Source: SIG480 sp045537045 (GTDB lineage Bacteria > Bacillota > Clostridia > Oscillospirales > JAAYXM01). Taken from it: a stretch of 64,000 nt of DNA. Numbering within the stretch: position 1 is the first letter of the stretch; every line of letters starts with the position of its first letter. The DNA lies in contig JAZSOS010000040.1 in assembly GCA_045537045.1 (NCBI GenBank), forward strand, positions 1 to 64,000, written 5' to 3'. The position numbers and the translations under genes were made by a program. The notes below the pieces were generated by a model, which saw only the letters and a program-made list of their open reading frames with translations, was not told the DNA's origin and searched no databases. Positions 26,267 through 33,848 of the stretch are shown in pieces.

Positions 26267-27625
26267 TTATAGTCCGAAAACAGGCAAGAGTCCCATAAGA
26301 ACAACAACTTCCATAATAAACTGAGCGGCTACCCACCACAGATTGTTCTTAAATGTTTTTCCAAAATCAGACTCAGCAAGTGACATTCCCGCATACATTC
26401 CAAGGCCGAGCGGCGGTGTAATTCCGCACATAACTCCGCAGATACATGGAAGCATTGCGGCGGCGAGAAGCGGGTTTACTCCGACCGATGCAAGGACGGT
26501 TATAAACACGCTTCCGAAAATTACAACAAGCGATGAGCCGGGAATAACCATTCCAAGGAAGCAAGTAAACAGGCAAATGAATATTACCATTCCAAGCTTT
26601 CCCATTTCAAGGGAAGTAATGAAAGCTTCCATTTCTCCCGCTATATCCATAGATGCAAAAAGCGCACCAATCATATATCCGATAACGCAAACCCCTACTG
26701 TCGGAGCAATGCTTTTTACTGCCTTTGCAAATGTCTCCGAAAGCTTTAACGGTTTTAAGAAGCTCTTATCTTCTGAAATAAGGAGAGCATATATAGCGGC
26801 AATTCCCGGAATGAAAATAAGCAGGCTTGAAGAAAAGTTCTTTGCCCCGCTCGCGCCAAGGCGTGCAGTAAACAGCGTGTCTTTAAAGAGATAATCAAGA
26901 AAAAACGGTAAAAGGATGATTACCGGAATAAGAAGCCCCTTCCATCCCGTCTTTAGAACTGTTTTTAAATCAGGAAGGTCCTCCTTTGCCATGGGCTTTA
27001 CTTTGTAGTACTTGCAAAATCCGTATACCATAAGAACGCGCTGAAGAATGAACCACACGGAAACGCCCCACAAAACTATCCAGAACTGACCGATAGTCAA
27101 ATCTGCCGCAGGGTAAAGCGCAGTATATGCCCCGAGCGCGGCAACTATATTTGAGGATGGCGGAATCATATTTCCCATATAACTCGAATTACTCTCAATA
27201 TTCGCCGCAAGCTCTGGTGGAAATCCGGTTTTCTTCATAGCAGGAATTGTAAGTGCGCCTGTTGCCATAACATTTCCGGGGCCACTTCCGGAAAGCGCAC
27301 CCATAAATGTGCTCGCAATTACAGAAACATATCCTGCTCCACCTGTAACCCTTCCGAGCAGCGAGAGTATTATCGCAACGCAGCTGTCTATCGCCTTTGT
27401 TTTTGTAAGAATTACGGACATCGCAACAAACGCCGTCATTGAATAAAGAAGCGATGTTGAAAGACTTTTGTCTATGTACTCCCACACATTTCCCCATGTG
27501 TTCGTTACGGCAAGCAAAACAAGAAAGCTTATTAAAATAGCTTCATACACAGGCCGTTTAAGAACCATAAACCATATGATTACTACACCGAGCAAAATTC
27601 CCAGGTACAAAAATGCTGATGGCAT
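26267..27625 (-). CDS. TRAP transporter large permease, DctM family
   Basis: 452-aa membrane protein with 12-13 hydrophobic segments, probably importing a dicarboxylate or related acid with sodium. Typical elements: GALSGSGPGNVMATGALTIPAMKKTGFPPELAANIESNSSYMGNMIPPSSN near residue 125 (the duplicated re-entrant motif) and CGVMCGITPPLGLGMYAGMSLAESDFGKTFKNN near the C-terminus. The start at 27625 has AAAGGAGATG upstream; a longer in-frame reading would cross the promoter. No periplasmic binding subunit (DctP) is present. Controlled by the promoter and palindrome just upstream, probably via the adjacent LysR protein. Confidence 0.85.
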   Translation of the reverse strand: MPSAFLYLGILLGVVIIWFMVLKRPVYEAILISFLVLLAVTNTWGNVWEYIDKSLSTSLLYSMTAFVAMSVILTKTKAIDSCVAIILSLLGRVTGGAGYVSVIASTFMGALSGSGPGNVMATGALTIPAMKKTGFPPELAANIESNSSYMGNMIPPSSNIVAALGAYTALYPAADLTIGQFWIVLWGVSVWFILQRVLMVYGFCKYYKVKPMAKEDLPDLKTVLKTGWKGLLIPVIILLPFFLDYLFKDTLFTARLGASGAKNFSSSLLIFIPGIAAIYALLISEDKSFLKPLKLSETFAKAVKSIAPTVGVCVIGYMIGALFASMDIAGEMEAFITSLEMGKLGMVIFICLFTCFLGMVIPGSSLVVIFGSVFITVLASVGVNPLLAAAMLPCICGVMCGITPPLGLGMYAGMSLAESDFGKTFKNNLWWVAAQFIMEVVVLMGLLPVFGL

Positions 27626-27671
27626 ATCCACATCTCCTTTTATTTGTTTGTAATATCTTCCCTTATATATT

Positions 27672-27700
27672 ACTATATAACATAAAAAGAAAAATAGCAA
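27672..27700 (-). promoter_or_regulatory. Promoter of the TRAP transporter
   Basis: On the minus strand: TTGCTA (27695-27700), 17-base spacer, TATAGT (27672-27677). It starts 5 bp after a large palindrome. Confidence 0.75.
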
Positions 27701-27704
27701 TATG

Positions 27705-27740
27705 AATTTACCATATAGCAATATTGCTATATGGTAAATT
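27705..27740. promoter_or_regulatory. Perfect 36-bp palindrome, probable LysR operator
   Basis: AATTTACCATATAGCAAT and its exact reverse complement ATTGCTATATGGTAAATT meet without a spacer. It ends 4-5 bp upstream of the TRAP -35 box, the activating position of LysR-type regulators, and lies 6 bp after the LysR gene stop. It could also act as a terminator, but there is no clean T-run. Confidence 0.75.
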
Positions 27741-27746
27741 TGACTT

Positions 27747-28640
27747 CTATGAATTACACATATTTTCGCAAGCGCGCACAAAATCTTTTTCAGAATCACT
27801 TAAAAGCTGTTTTTCTCTGAAAAATACGCATACTTCTCTCTCAAGCTTTGAAGCAAAGCGTTTTTCCATAGACTCAGGAATCTCCATAAAAACTATGTTG
27901 TCATATATGCCATACTCATAAACGTAAGACGGCGCAATTGTTGCCCCTACACCCTGATTGACAAGCGAAAGAACAGAATCAATGGACTGAGCCTCTATAA
28001 TCGGCTCTTTTCCCTTTACTTCGCTGAGAATATCCAAAAGGACATTGGACATTTTAAGTCCCGAACCAGCACTTATGAACGGGCATTTTTCTAAAACAGA
28101 CAGAGCATCAAGATCTGAAAATCTTTTTGGAACTGCAAGCATCACCTTTTCAGAAAACAGAGATACAGACTGGAATTGATTGGTTTCCTCATGCCGTAGC
28201 GAAATAATTAAATCAAGCTCTCCGCATAAAAGTTCTGCATTTAACTGCGCCGTTGTTCTCTCTTTTATCACAAGCTTCGCAGAAGAATTAAGTTTTTGAA
28301 ACTCTCGCACTAAAGCAGGCAGAATATAATGCGCTCTTGTAGGGCTTATTCCTACCCTCACAACATCAGCAGTATTTTCTTTAATTTTCAAAAAGTCACG
28401 CTCAAGCTGCGCATTAACATCAAGAATACGCTTTCCCGCTCTTACAAACTTTTCTCCCGCCTCTGTCAAAGATATAGGAATGCTCGTCCTGTCAAACAGC
28501 TCAATTTCAAGCTTTTTCTCAAGATTTGCAAGATATTTCGAAAGTGTTGGCTGTGATATTTTTAAATTCTTTGCAGCTTTTGATATGCTGTGGCATCTTG
28601 CAACTTCTATTACTAATTCAAATTGTTTTAATGAGTTCAA
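27747..28640 (-). CDS. LysR family transcriptional regulator
   Basis: 297 aa. N-terminal winged helix-turn-helix (ISKAAKNLKISQPTLSKYLANLEKKLEIELFDR at residues 19-51) and a C-terminal substrate-binding domain (VRVGISPTRAHYILPALVREFQK onward). The TTG at 28640 is the likely start because AGGAG lies 7 nt ahead; the GTG at 28655 would overlap that ribosome binding site. Probably regulates the TRAP transporter directly downstream through the 36-bp palindrome. Confidence 0.9.
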   Translation of the reverse strand: MNSLKQFELVIEVARCHSISKAAKNLKISQPTLSKYLANLEKKLEIELFDRTSIPISLTEAGEKFVRAGKRILDVNAQLERDFLKIKENTADVVRVGISPTRAHYILPALVREFQKLNSSAKLVIKERTTAQLNAELLCGELDLIISLRHEETNQFQSVSLFSEKVMLAVPKRFSDLDALSVLEKCPFISAGSGLKMSNVLLDILSEVKGKEPIIEAQSIDSVLSLVNQGVGATIAPSYVYEYGIYDNIVFMEIPESMEKRFASKLEREVCVFFREKQLLSDSEKDFVRACENMCNS

Positions 28641-28660
28641 AATATTTCTCCTCACTTTAC

Positions 28661-28690
28661 AAAAAACGGGCGAGTAACTCGCCCTTTTTT
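28661..28690. terminator. Terminator after the DegT aminotransferase gene
   Basis: GGGCGAG-TAA-CTCGCCC hairpin with AAAAAA on the left and TTTTTT on the right; works on the minus strand for the DegT gene. Confidence 0.85.
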
Positions 28691-28737
28691 ATTATTATGG
28701 TTATCTGACAAAACAAGCTCTGACAACTTCAATGAGC

Positions 28738-29928
28738 TTACTCCCCAAATGCGCTTTTTACTATTTCAATAACTATTGCCTGTTCTTCCTCTGTCATTTT
28801 AATATCCGACGGCAGACAGAACCCGCGCTCGAAGATATCCTCATTTACCGCTTCATCGCTCGCGCTGACGAACGGATATTCCTTGTAAATTGGTTGCATA
28901 TGCATCGGCTTCCATATCGGTCTGCCCTCTGCGTTATACTCAGCAAGCTTATCTAAAATCGCCGTAGGGCAGGACTTGCCGCCTTGTTTTATATATGTTG
29001 CGCTTGTCGCGCTTCTTTCCTGCTTGCACATATGCTCCTTATCTATCAGCGCGCAGGTTAGCCAGAAGTTCGGCTCCATATCGTTTTCTATGTACGGATT
29101 AAGCTTTATCGGCAAATCACGGAAACCTTCTTTATAGCGGAGATAGATTTCCTTTTTGCGCGCAATATGCTCTCCGAGGTATTCGCTTTGTCCGCGCACA
29201 ACTCCGGCTATAACATTGCTCATACGGTAGTTATAGCCAAGCTCCTCGTGCTGATACCATGGTGCGTTCTCACGGCTCTGGGTTGACCATTTTTTCGCCT
29301 TGTTTATCGCATCAACATCATCGGAAAGAAGCATTCCGCCGGATGAGCCGGTTATGATTTTATTTCCATTAAAGGAAATTACGTTATATGTACCAAAGCT
29401 TCCTGCTTTTTCACCCTTATATTCCGCGCCAAGCGACTCTGCCGCGTCCTCTATAAGAATTGCGTTGTTCTCACTGCATATTTCTTTTATCTCATCATAC
29501 TTTGCGGGAGTTCCGTACAAATCCGCAACGACAACCACTTTAACATCGGGATAAAGCTTGAAAGCCTTGCGGAGTGCTTCGGGGGCCATATTCCATGTTT
29601 CTCTTTCGCTGTCTATAAACACGGGGATGGCTTTTTCGTACACGATTGGATTAACGGTTGCGGCAAAGGTCATATCCGTACAGAAAACCTTATCCCCCGG
29701 CTTCACTCCCGCAAGCTTTATTGCAAGATGAAGTGCAGAAGTTCCGCAGGAGAGCGCGACCGAATGCTTACAGCCGGTATAATCCGCCATTTTCTTTTCG
29801 ATGACGTTTATATTTTCTCCGATTGTGGACATCCAGTTGGTGTCATACGCTTCCTTCATGTATTTAAGCTCTTCTCCGTGCATTGTAGGAGTGGCAAGCC
29901 ACACTTTTTTCTCAAACTTCTTAATCAT
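28738..29928 (-). CDS. DegT/DnrJ/EryC1/StrS family sugar aminotransferase
   Basis: PLP enzyme of 396 aa that aminates a nucleotide keto-sugar. Motifs: CKHSVALSCGTSALHLAIKLAGV near residue 53, DMTFAATVNPIVY, IEDAAESLGAEYKGEKAGSFG and SFNGNKIITGSSGGML near 188, where the lysine should bind PLP. It ends with IWKPMHMQPIYKEYPFV and FERGFCLPSDIKMTEEEQ, resembling PglE-like 4-aminotransferases. The start MIKKFEKKVWL at 29928 has an AGAGGA site. It stands alone; a role in amino-sugar synthesis for the nearby polysaccharide locus or for protein glycans is possible. Confidence 0.88.
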   Translation of the reverse strand: MIKKFEKKVWLATPTMHGEELKYMKEAYDTNWMSTIGENINVIEKKMADYTGCKHSVALSCGTSALHLAIKLAGVKPGDKVFCTDMTFAATVNPIVYEKAIPVFIDSERETWNMAPEALRKAFKLYPDVKVVVVADLYGTPAKYDEIKEICSENNAILIEDAAESLGAEYKGEKAGSFGTYNVISFNGNKIITGSSGGMLLSDDVDAINKAKKWSTQSRENAPWYQHEELGYNYRMSNVIAGVVRGQSEYLGEHIARKKEIYLRYKEGFRDLPIKLNPYIENDMEPNFWLTCALIDKEHMCKQERSATSATYIKQGGKSCPTAILDKLAEYNAEGRPIWKPMHMQPIYKEYPFVSASDEAVNEDIFERGFCLPSDIKMTEEEQAIVIEIVKSAFGE

Positions 29929-30030
29929 CTCTATCCTCTTTCCTGTATGTCCGTGCAGACACAATCAGCTGAGTATATTATATACATATTAAATTATACC
30001 ACCTTGTTCAGGTGCAGTCAATATTTTTGT

Positions 30031-30082
30031 AACAAACAGGACTGAGAAAACGTCTAAAATGACCTTCTCTCAGTCCTTGTTT
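30031..30082 (-). terminator. Terminator of the capsid-holin cassette
   Basis: GGACTGAGA and TCTCAGTCC form a stem around a loop of about 19 bases, with AACAAAC / TTGTTT flanks extending it. Lies 13 bp after the last gene of the cassette. Confidence 0.7.
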
Positions 30083-30094
30083 ATTCTATTCCGG

Positions 30095-30289
30095 TTATAT
30101 TCCCCGCAGGATAAGCGTTGCAATAATCGTTACCACGCCGCCTATTACCGAACCGGCAATAAGGCGGTTTGTAGAAATGAGCGTATCAAGCTTGGTTTCA
30201 AGCCGCTCAAAGCGCACATCTCCGTGGTTTAACCGCTCGTTTATCTCTTCGCGGTGGTTTGCACACGTTTCGCACGTTACATATTCCAC
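30095..30289 (-). CDS. XhlA-type holin-associated protein
   Basis: 64 aa. It starts MEYVTCETCANHREEINERLNHGDVRFERLETKLDTLIS, an amphipathic helix with a CxxC near residue 6, and ends with one hydrophobic segment (residues 43-61). This layout matches hemolysin XhlA-like proteins of defective phages, which assist holins in lysis. Last gene of the phage-derived cassette. Confidence 0.8.
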   Translation of the reverse strand: MEYVTCETCANHREEINERLNHGDVRFERLETKLDTLISTNRLIAGSVIGGVVTIIATLILRGI

Positions 30290-30308
30290 ATCCTTTCACC
30301 TTCCCTTT

Positions 30309-31103
30309 CTACCGTTTTTTCACAAGATATTTTGCAGATATCCAGCCCGCCGCAATCCTTGCCCAGCCGTTCTTTTCCTCAAGCACGGTCACGGCATCTC
30401 CGTTATACAGCTTTCCGACGCGCTTATTCAATATGCCCGCTCCCGAGCGCACGTTGAGCGCCGTTCTTACCTTTACATAGCGGATATCTCCGCCAGAAAT
30501 CCACACTCCGATAAAACCGCGGACACGTCTGCCGGAAAAATGGTTACCGAGAGGCGCGTAAAACTGGGTGCTTCCCCCTCCGTCAAGGTTTATCGCGTTC
30601 ACAGCGCCGAACGACACAAACGCACGCCGAAGTTCTGCCGGGGTTGCTCCTCCGCCATCAGGAAGAAGCGCGATAAAAAGCGTGCTGTCCGACACTCCTA
30701 TTGCCGTTCTTCCGCGCCGTCCCGCAATTCCTGCGGGGGTTATGTTTTCCGCCTTTCCGTTGCGGACAAGCACAGGATATGCGCCGACATAATCCGCGGC
30801 ACCGACATTATTTTTATATGAAAAGACCGCAGATTTATTGTCCGGAAAAGCGATGCCGTACCCTTCGGTAAGGCGGTGTATCACCCCGCCGCTGACTACA
30901 TCGCTTGCCGCCTTGCGGGTGTTAAAATCGAACAGCTCGGCATTAAATAGGAAATCGGGTGTTCTGCCGCGGAGCTTTGTTATCCGCGACCTTGCGCCTT
31001 TAACTTCCTCGCTGTTGCCTTTCGCGCCGAAATATCCTATGTATTCAATGTCCTTCATCGGCACAGAATACATCTTCCCGCCTTTAAACACATTTGATGT
31101 CAT
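30309..31103 (-). CDS. Phosphodiester glycosidase domain protein with SH3-like C-terminus
   Basis: 264 aa. Residues 60-190 form an NAGPA-type phosphodiester glycosidase domain (FLFNAELFDF, RTAIGVSDSTLFIALLPDGGGATPAEL and AINLDGGGSTQFYAPLG). Residues 205-262 are a bacterial SH3-like wall-binding domain (VRTALNVRSGAGILNKRVGKLYNGDAVTVLEEKNGWARI). Such proteins occupy the endolysin position in some clostridial prophages and may cleave wall-polymer phosphodiesters. Its ATG overlaps the holin-like gene by 4 bp. No signal peptide, as expected for a holin-dependent lysin. Confidence 0.8.
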   Translation of the reverse strand: MTSNVFKGGKMYSVPMKDIEYIGYFGAKGNSEEVKGARSRITKLRGRTPDFLFNAELFDFNTRKAASDVVSGGVIHRLTEGYGIAFPDNKSAVFSYKNNVGAADYVGAYPVLVRNGKAENITPAGIAGRRGRTAIGVSDSTLFIALLPDGGGATPAELRRAFVSFGAVNAINLDGGGSTQFYAPLGNHFSGRRVRGFIGVWISGGDIRYVKVRTALNVRSGAGILNKRVGKLYNGDAVTVLEEKNGWARIAAGWISAKYLVKKR

Positions 31104-31387
31104 TTCCCGTCATCTCCTATTTGCTTTACAATATTTGCAACATATACCGCCGCCATACCGCAGATTATTCCTCGAAGCACAAACTCAACAGCCACTCCGC
31201 CGGTATATGCAAAAGTAAGAAGCTCGAACCCTACGCCGAGAAGAATCGCCGCAAGCGGGATAAATCTGTCATCAAAGAACCTCGCTCGCTTAAGTGCAAA
31301 GCAAACGCCGTAAACCGCGGCAATAACTATGTACAAATCCGCCGTTACGAGCGACAAAAAGGTTTCGCTTATCGCACTGCCCGTCAT
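31100..31387 (-). CDS. Holin-like membrane protein
   Basis: 95 aa with three to four short hydrophobic segments (about residues 7-28, 42-63 and 68-84) separated by basic residues (LKRARFFDDR) and a charged C-terminus (KQIGDDGK). Size, topology and position between a phage-type gene and a lysin-like gene suggest a holin. It overlaps both neighbours by 4 bp. Confidence 0.7.
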   Translation of the reverse strand: MTGSAISETFLSLVTADLYIVIAAVYGVCFALKRARFFDDRFIPLAAILLGVGFELLTFAYTGGVAVEFVLRGIICGMAAVYVANIVKQIGDDGK

Positions 31388-31770
31388 ATCTCTTCACCTC
31401 CGTATACGTCAATTATATCAACCGCACGGTGCTTTGCGGCTTCCTTTAGCGCGTTTACATATCTTTCGCGGGACTTCTCTGCATCATAGAGTTCTCCGTC
31501 GTCCTTGTAGAAATACGATGCAACGCCGTATGGCAGAGCCACTCCGCAAATAGTGTAAGACATATCCACCTCATCCTCCATGCTCTCCACGCTGGGCGGA
31601 AACGCAAGTTCTTCCTCTCCACGGCTTGCACGACCTGAGTTTTCATACGGCAACGCTTCGCAGATAAGAAGGTTGAGTATCTCTGTAAATTTGTCGTAAA
31701 ACATTTTATCATCCCCCTCGTTTTCAAACATGATTGCAAGGGTTCTTTTGTATATATCATATGCTTTCAT
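31384..31770 (-). CDS. Small phage-type protein, function unknown
   Basis: 128 aa, starting MKAYDIYKRTLAIMFENEGDDKMFYDKFTEILNLLICEALPYEN, with GGAG ahead of the ATG. Mostly helical with an acidic middle. Its place right after the capsid gene suggests a head-completion or head-tail connector-type protein, but no motif proves this. Overlaps the holin-like gene by 4 bp. Confidence 0.6.
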   Translation of the reverse strand: MKAYDIYKRTLAIMFENEGDDKMFYDKFTEILNLLICEALPYENSGRASRGEEELAFPPSVESMEDEVDMSYTICGVALPYGVASYFYKDDGELYDAEKSRERYVNALKEAAKHRAVDIIDVYGGEEI

Positions 31771-31843
31771 TTTAAATAAATCTCCTTTTTTCTGTACACA
31801 AAATGCGGGGCAGGGATGTCCCCCGCTCCGCATTTCGGGCGTC

Positions 31844-32905
31844 TTATTCTATCTCGACGCTTGCAACCTCTGAAGGGAACGTACCGTCTTTATACGCATA
31901 CGCGCGGACAACCGTACCTGCCGAAGCCGACGGAACTGATGTTCCGATTTTTGCCGTAGCTGAATATCTCGGGTCTGAGCCGTCAACCGTATATTTGATT
32001 GTAACGTCGCTTGTACTGCAGCTGATTACTCCTTCCGGTGTTATCTCAGGAGTTGCACAGATTACGCCCGCTCCGCTTGCAGTGTTTACATCGACATAAA
32101 CGCCGTTGCACTTCGCAGCGAAAACGAAAAGGTCGTAATACTGTCTTCCTTCAAGAAGAGAACCGGAAATTCCCGGCGGGTCCTTGTGATACTTCGTATC
32201 GTTGAGCTTTACAGGCGCACAGGCTGCGCGCTTGTGAACAATAATGAAGTTTACGTTTTGCGGCCAGCGTGAATGAGGAACCTTAACGACGCGCATATTG
32301 TCGTAAGTACCCACCTGTCCCTTTGAAAGAGACTTCTCCATAAGGCCTTCGCAACCGTGGAACTCATCGGAAAGGCGAAGCTTTGCATACACTTCGCTCG
32401 GAACAAAGAGAGTTCTGTCATACGACGGGATTTCGCAGTCGTCCATGTGTGTTGTACCTGCTGTTATGCGTTCACATACATTGGCCTTTGTGATAGCTGC
32501 TGAGTTACCGACAATCTTGCCCGCAAGCTTTGAAAGGCGTTCAAAGCTGTACTTATCCATAAGCGGAATTGCCTGCTCTGCCATCTGAAGCTTGAGCATC
32601 TTGCCGGCTTCCTTTATTCCGTTCTGATCTGCGTTGTTACCCTTATCTATTGTAAGCGTAAAGCTCTTGTCCTGAGAAAGAGTAAGCTCCTGAACAAGAT
32701 CTTCCATTTCTTTAGGAGTACCGTAGCGGTTGGTTCCTGTGCGTGAATAATCCGACATCGGAACGGTAAGAGGTGTTGAAATTCTTACCGTCCTGACTCC
32801 GGAAAAGCTGTAGCTGTCGTCAAGGCAATCGCCAAGAAGGCTGTCCTTGACATACTGGGTCTGAATGTTTTTATCGTACTGTGTGTGTAAATTGATTGCT
32901 GACAT
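31844..32905 (-). CDS. Phage major capsid protein with C-terminal CHB_HEX_C-like domain
   Basis: 353 aa. Residues 1-275 resemble HK97/P22-fold major capsid proteins of Firmicutes phages (FSGVRTVRISTPLTVPMSDYSR, SFTLTIDKGNNADQNG, CERITAGTTHMDDCEIPSYDRTLFVPSEVYAKLRLS, VKVPHSRWPQNVNFIIVHKRAACAPVKLNDTKYHKDPPG, YYDLFVFAAKCNGVYVD). Residues 285-353 add a small beta-domain (ATPEITPEGVISCSTSDVTIKYTVDGSDPRYS) of the chitobiase/beta-hexosaminidase C-terminal type, likely displayed on the particle. Preceded by a scaffold-like gene; no portal or terminase nearby. Confidence 0.85.
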   Translation of the reverse strand: MSAINLHTQYDKNIQTQYVKDSLLGDCLDDSYSFSGVRTVRISTPLTVPMSDYSRTGTNRYGTPKEMEDLVQELTLSQDKSFTLTIDKGNNADQNGIKEAGKMLKLQMAEQAIPLMDKYSFERLSKLAGKIVGNSAAITKANVCERITAGTTHMDDCEIPSYDRTLFVPSEVYAKLRLSDEFHGCEGLMEKSLSKGQVGTYDNMRVVKVPHSRWPQNVNFIIVHKRAACAPVKLNDTKYHKDPPGISGSLLEGRQYYDLFVFAAKCNGVYVDVNTASGAGVICATPEITPEGVISCSTSDVTIKYTVDGSDPRYSATAKIGTSVPSASAGTVVRAYAYKDGTFPSEVASVEIE

Positions 32906-32940
32906 AATTTTTTAATTTCCTTTCTTTTTTAATAATTATT

Positions 32941-33444
32941 TTAAACTGAATAAAATCCTATGAGGAAGTCGTCAAGCTCCTGCTCGGTGTTTTCTTCCGT
33001 GACCGTGCCTATTGAGCGCTTTGTTGCCGTGGCGGTGCTTCGCATGGTTTCAAGCTCCCGCTCCTTTTCCTCAAGAAGCTTCTGCTGATATGCCTCAATC
33101 GGCGTCATCCCGCCTTTTACGGCATCTCCGAGCTGCTTGATTGCGTCTTTTCTTGAAAGCGACGGATATGCACGGAATAAGCTGCCCCATGGTCCCGAAA
33201 AACCTGTTTCGCGACTCATCCTTTCAACCTGCGCGAGTGCACGTGAGCGTGCGTCTGCAATTTTTTCATGCTCCTGCGCCAGAATTGTCTTTGCTTCCTC
33301 TTTTGGGGTTTGCTCTTCAGATCCCTCCACGCCTTTCTCCTCTTCGGCGATTTTTGAGGTATCATTTATTTCAGGTTCACAGTTATCGGAAATTTTTTCC
33401 GCTAATACGAGTTCCTGTTCATGTGTGTTGTTTTCGTTAAACAT
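32941..33444 (-). CDS. Phage scaffolding-like protein
   Basis: 167 aa. Strongly acidic first half (DNCEPEINDTSKIAEEEKGVEGSEEQ), then a helical coiled region (AKTILAQEHEKIADARSRALAQVERM), GPWGSLFRAYPSLSRKDAIKQLGDAVKGGMTPIEAYQQKLLEEKERELE, and a C-terminus LDDFLIGFYSV. This acidic-helical layout directly before a capsid gene is typical of scaffolds. The ATG at 33444 has AAAGGAG ahead; a longer in-frame reading lacks a ribosome binding site. First gene of the cassette, with a leader of about 230 nt. Confidence 0.75.
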   Translation of the reverse strand: MFNENNTHEQELVLAEKISDNCEPEINDTSKIAEEEKGVEGSEEQTPKEEAKTILAQEHEKIADARSRALAQVERMSRETGFSGPWGSLFRAYPSLSRKDAIKQLGDAVKGGMTPIEAYQQKLLEEKERELETMRSTATATKRSIGTVTEENTEQELDDFLIGFYSV

Positions 33445-33681
33445 AACCACAACTCCTTTTTTATTTTTAACACCTTCATTCCGTATCGGCATCCACTGCG
33501 ACTTCCTGCCGCCTCCCGTGAGGCCGCCTGTCTTTTGCGCGCATAAAAGCGACGGACTTCTCATTCGGCAATTTTTTCGCCGGCACAGTCTTTCGGTGTT
33601 TCTTCGAAATTCCCCCGCAGACGTGCGCTTCTGCAGTAAAAAACCGAAGATGTTACCTGCTGTTTCCAGGTGACGAAAAGT
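33445..33681 (-). other. Long leader of the capsid cassette
   Basis: About 230 nt between the -10 box and the scaffold start. It contains short hairpins such as CCTGGAAACAGCAGG and GCGGCCTCACGGGAGGCGGC. No known riboswitch was recognised. An in-frame extension of the scaffold gene covers part of it but lacks a ribosome binding site. Confidence 0.5.
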
Positions 33682-33770
33682 ATTATAACACTAAAAAAAT
33701 TTTTTGGGTTGCCAAATTTCTGCCAGAATTTTGCCAAAATATTGCCAGATTTTTGCCAAATTTCTGCCAA
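33682..33770 (-). promoter_or_regulatory. Capsid-cassette promoter with six 11-bp TTGGCA repeats
   Basis: On the minus strand six YTGGCA units lie exactly 11 bp apart (plus-strand TGCCA copies start at 33710, 33721, 33732, 33743, 33754 and 33765). The last unit is followed by ACCCAAAAAAT and begins 28 bp before an extended -10 box, TGTTATAAT (33682-33690). There is no -35 consensus, so an activator binding one face of the DNA is likely. The same design occurs at 56014-56058. Confidence 0.75.
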
Positions 33771-33788
33771 CTTTTTTTTAAAAAAAGC

Positions 33789-33817
33789 TTGACATCCGGT
33801 CAAAGTTGTATTATAAT
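33789..33817 (+). promoter_or_regulatory. Consensus promoter of the tRNA-Met/tRNA-Glu unit
   Basis: Perfect TTGACA (33789-33794), 17-base spacer, perfect TATAAT (33812-33817). Divergent from the capsid-cassette promoter; the TTGGCA array ends only 19 bp away. Confidence 0.92.
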
Positions 33818-33848
33818 AATTAAGCTCGACTGTTCGAGTTAAACATTT

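Noticed and set aside
28738..29928. Assigning the DegT aminotransferase to a bacillosamine (PglE) pathway
   Set aside because: The acetyltransferase and a dedicated retaining dehydratase partner are not adjacent; only general sugar aminotransferase is supported.
33710..33770. Sigma-54 (-24/-12) promoter suggested by TTGGCA
   Set aside because: No TTGC-type -12 element lies at the required spacing; a clear extended sigma-A-type -10 is present at a fixed distance instead.
33710..33770. CRISPR-like or replication-origin iteron array
   Set aside because: Units are only 11 bp without spacers, ruling out CRISPR; no Rep gene is nearby, and the fixed distance to a -10 box shared with a second locus favours a promoter array.
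33561..33803. An 80-codon minus-strand frame reading KKLAEIWQKSGNILAKFWQKFGN
   Set aside because: Its repeated peptide is the translation of the 11-bp TTGGCA DNA repeats and the -10 box; there is no ribosome binding site, and the DNA explains itself as a promoter array.
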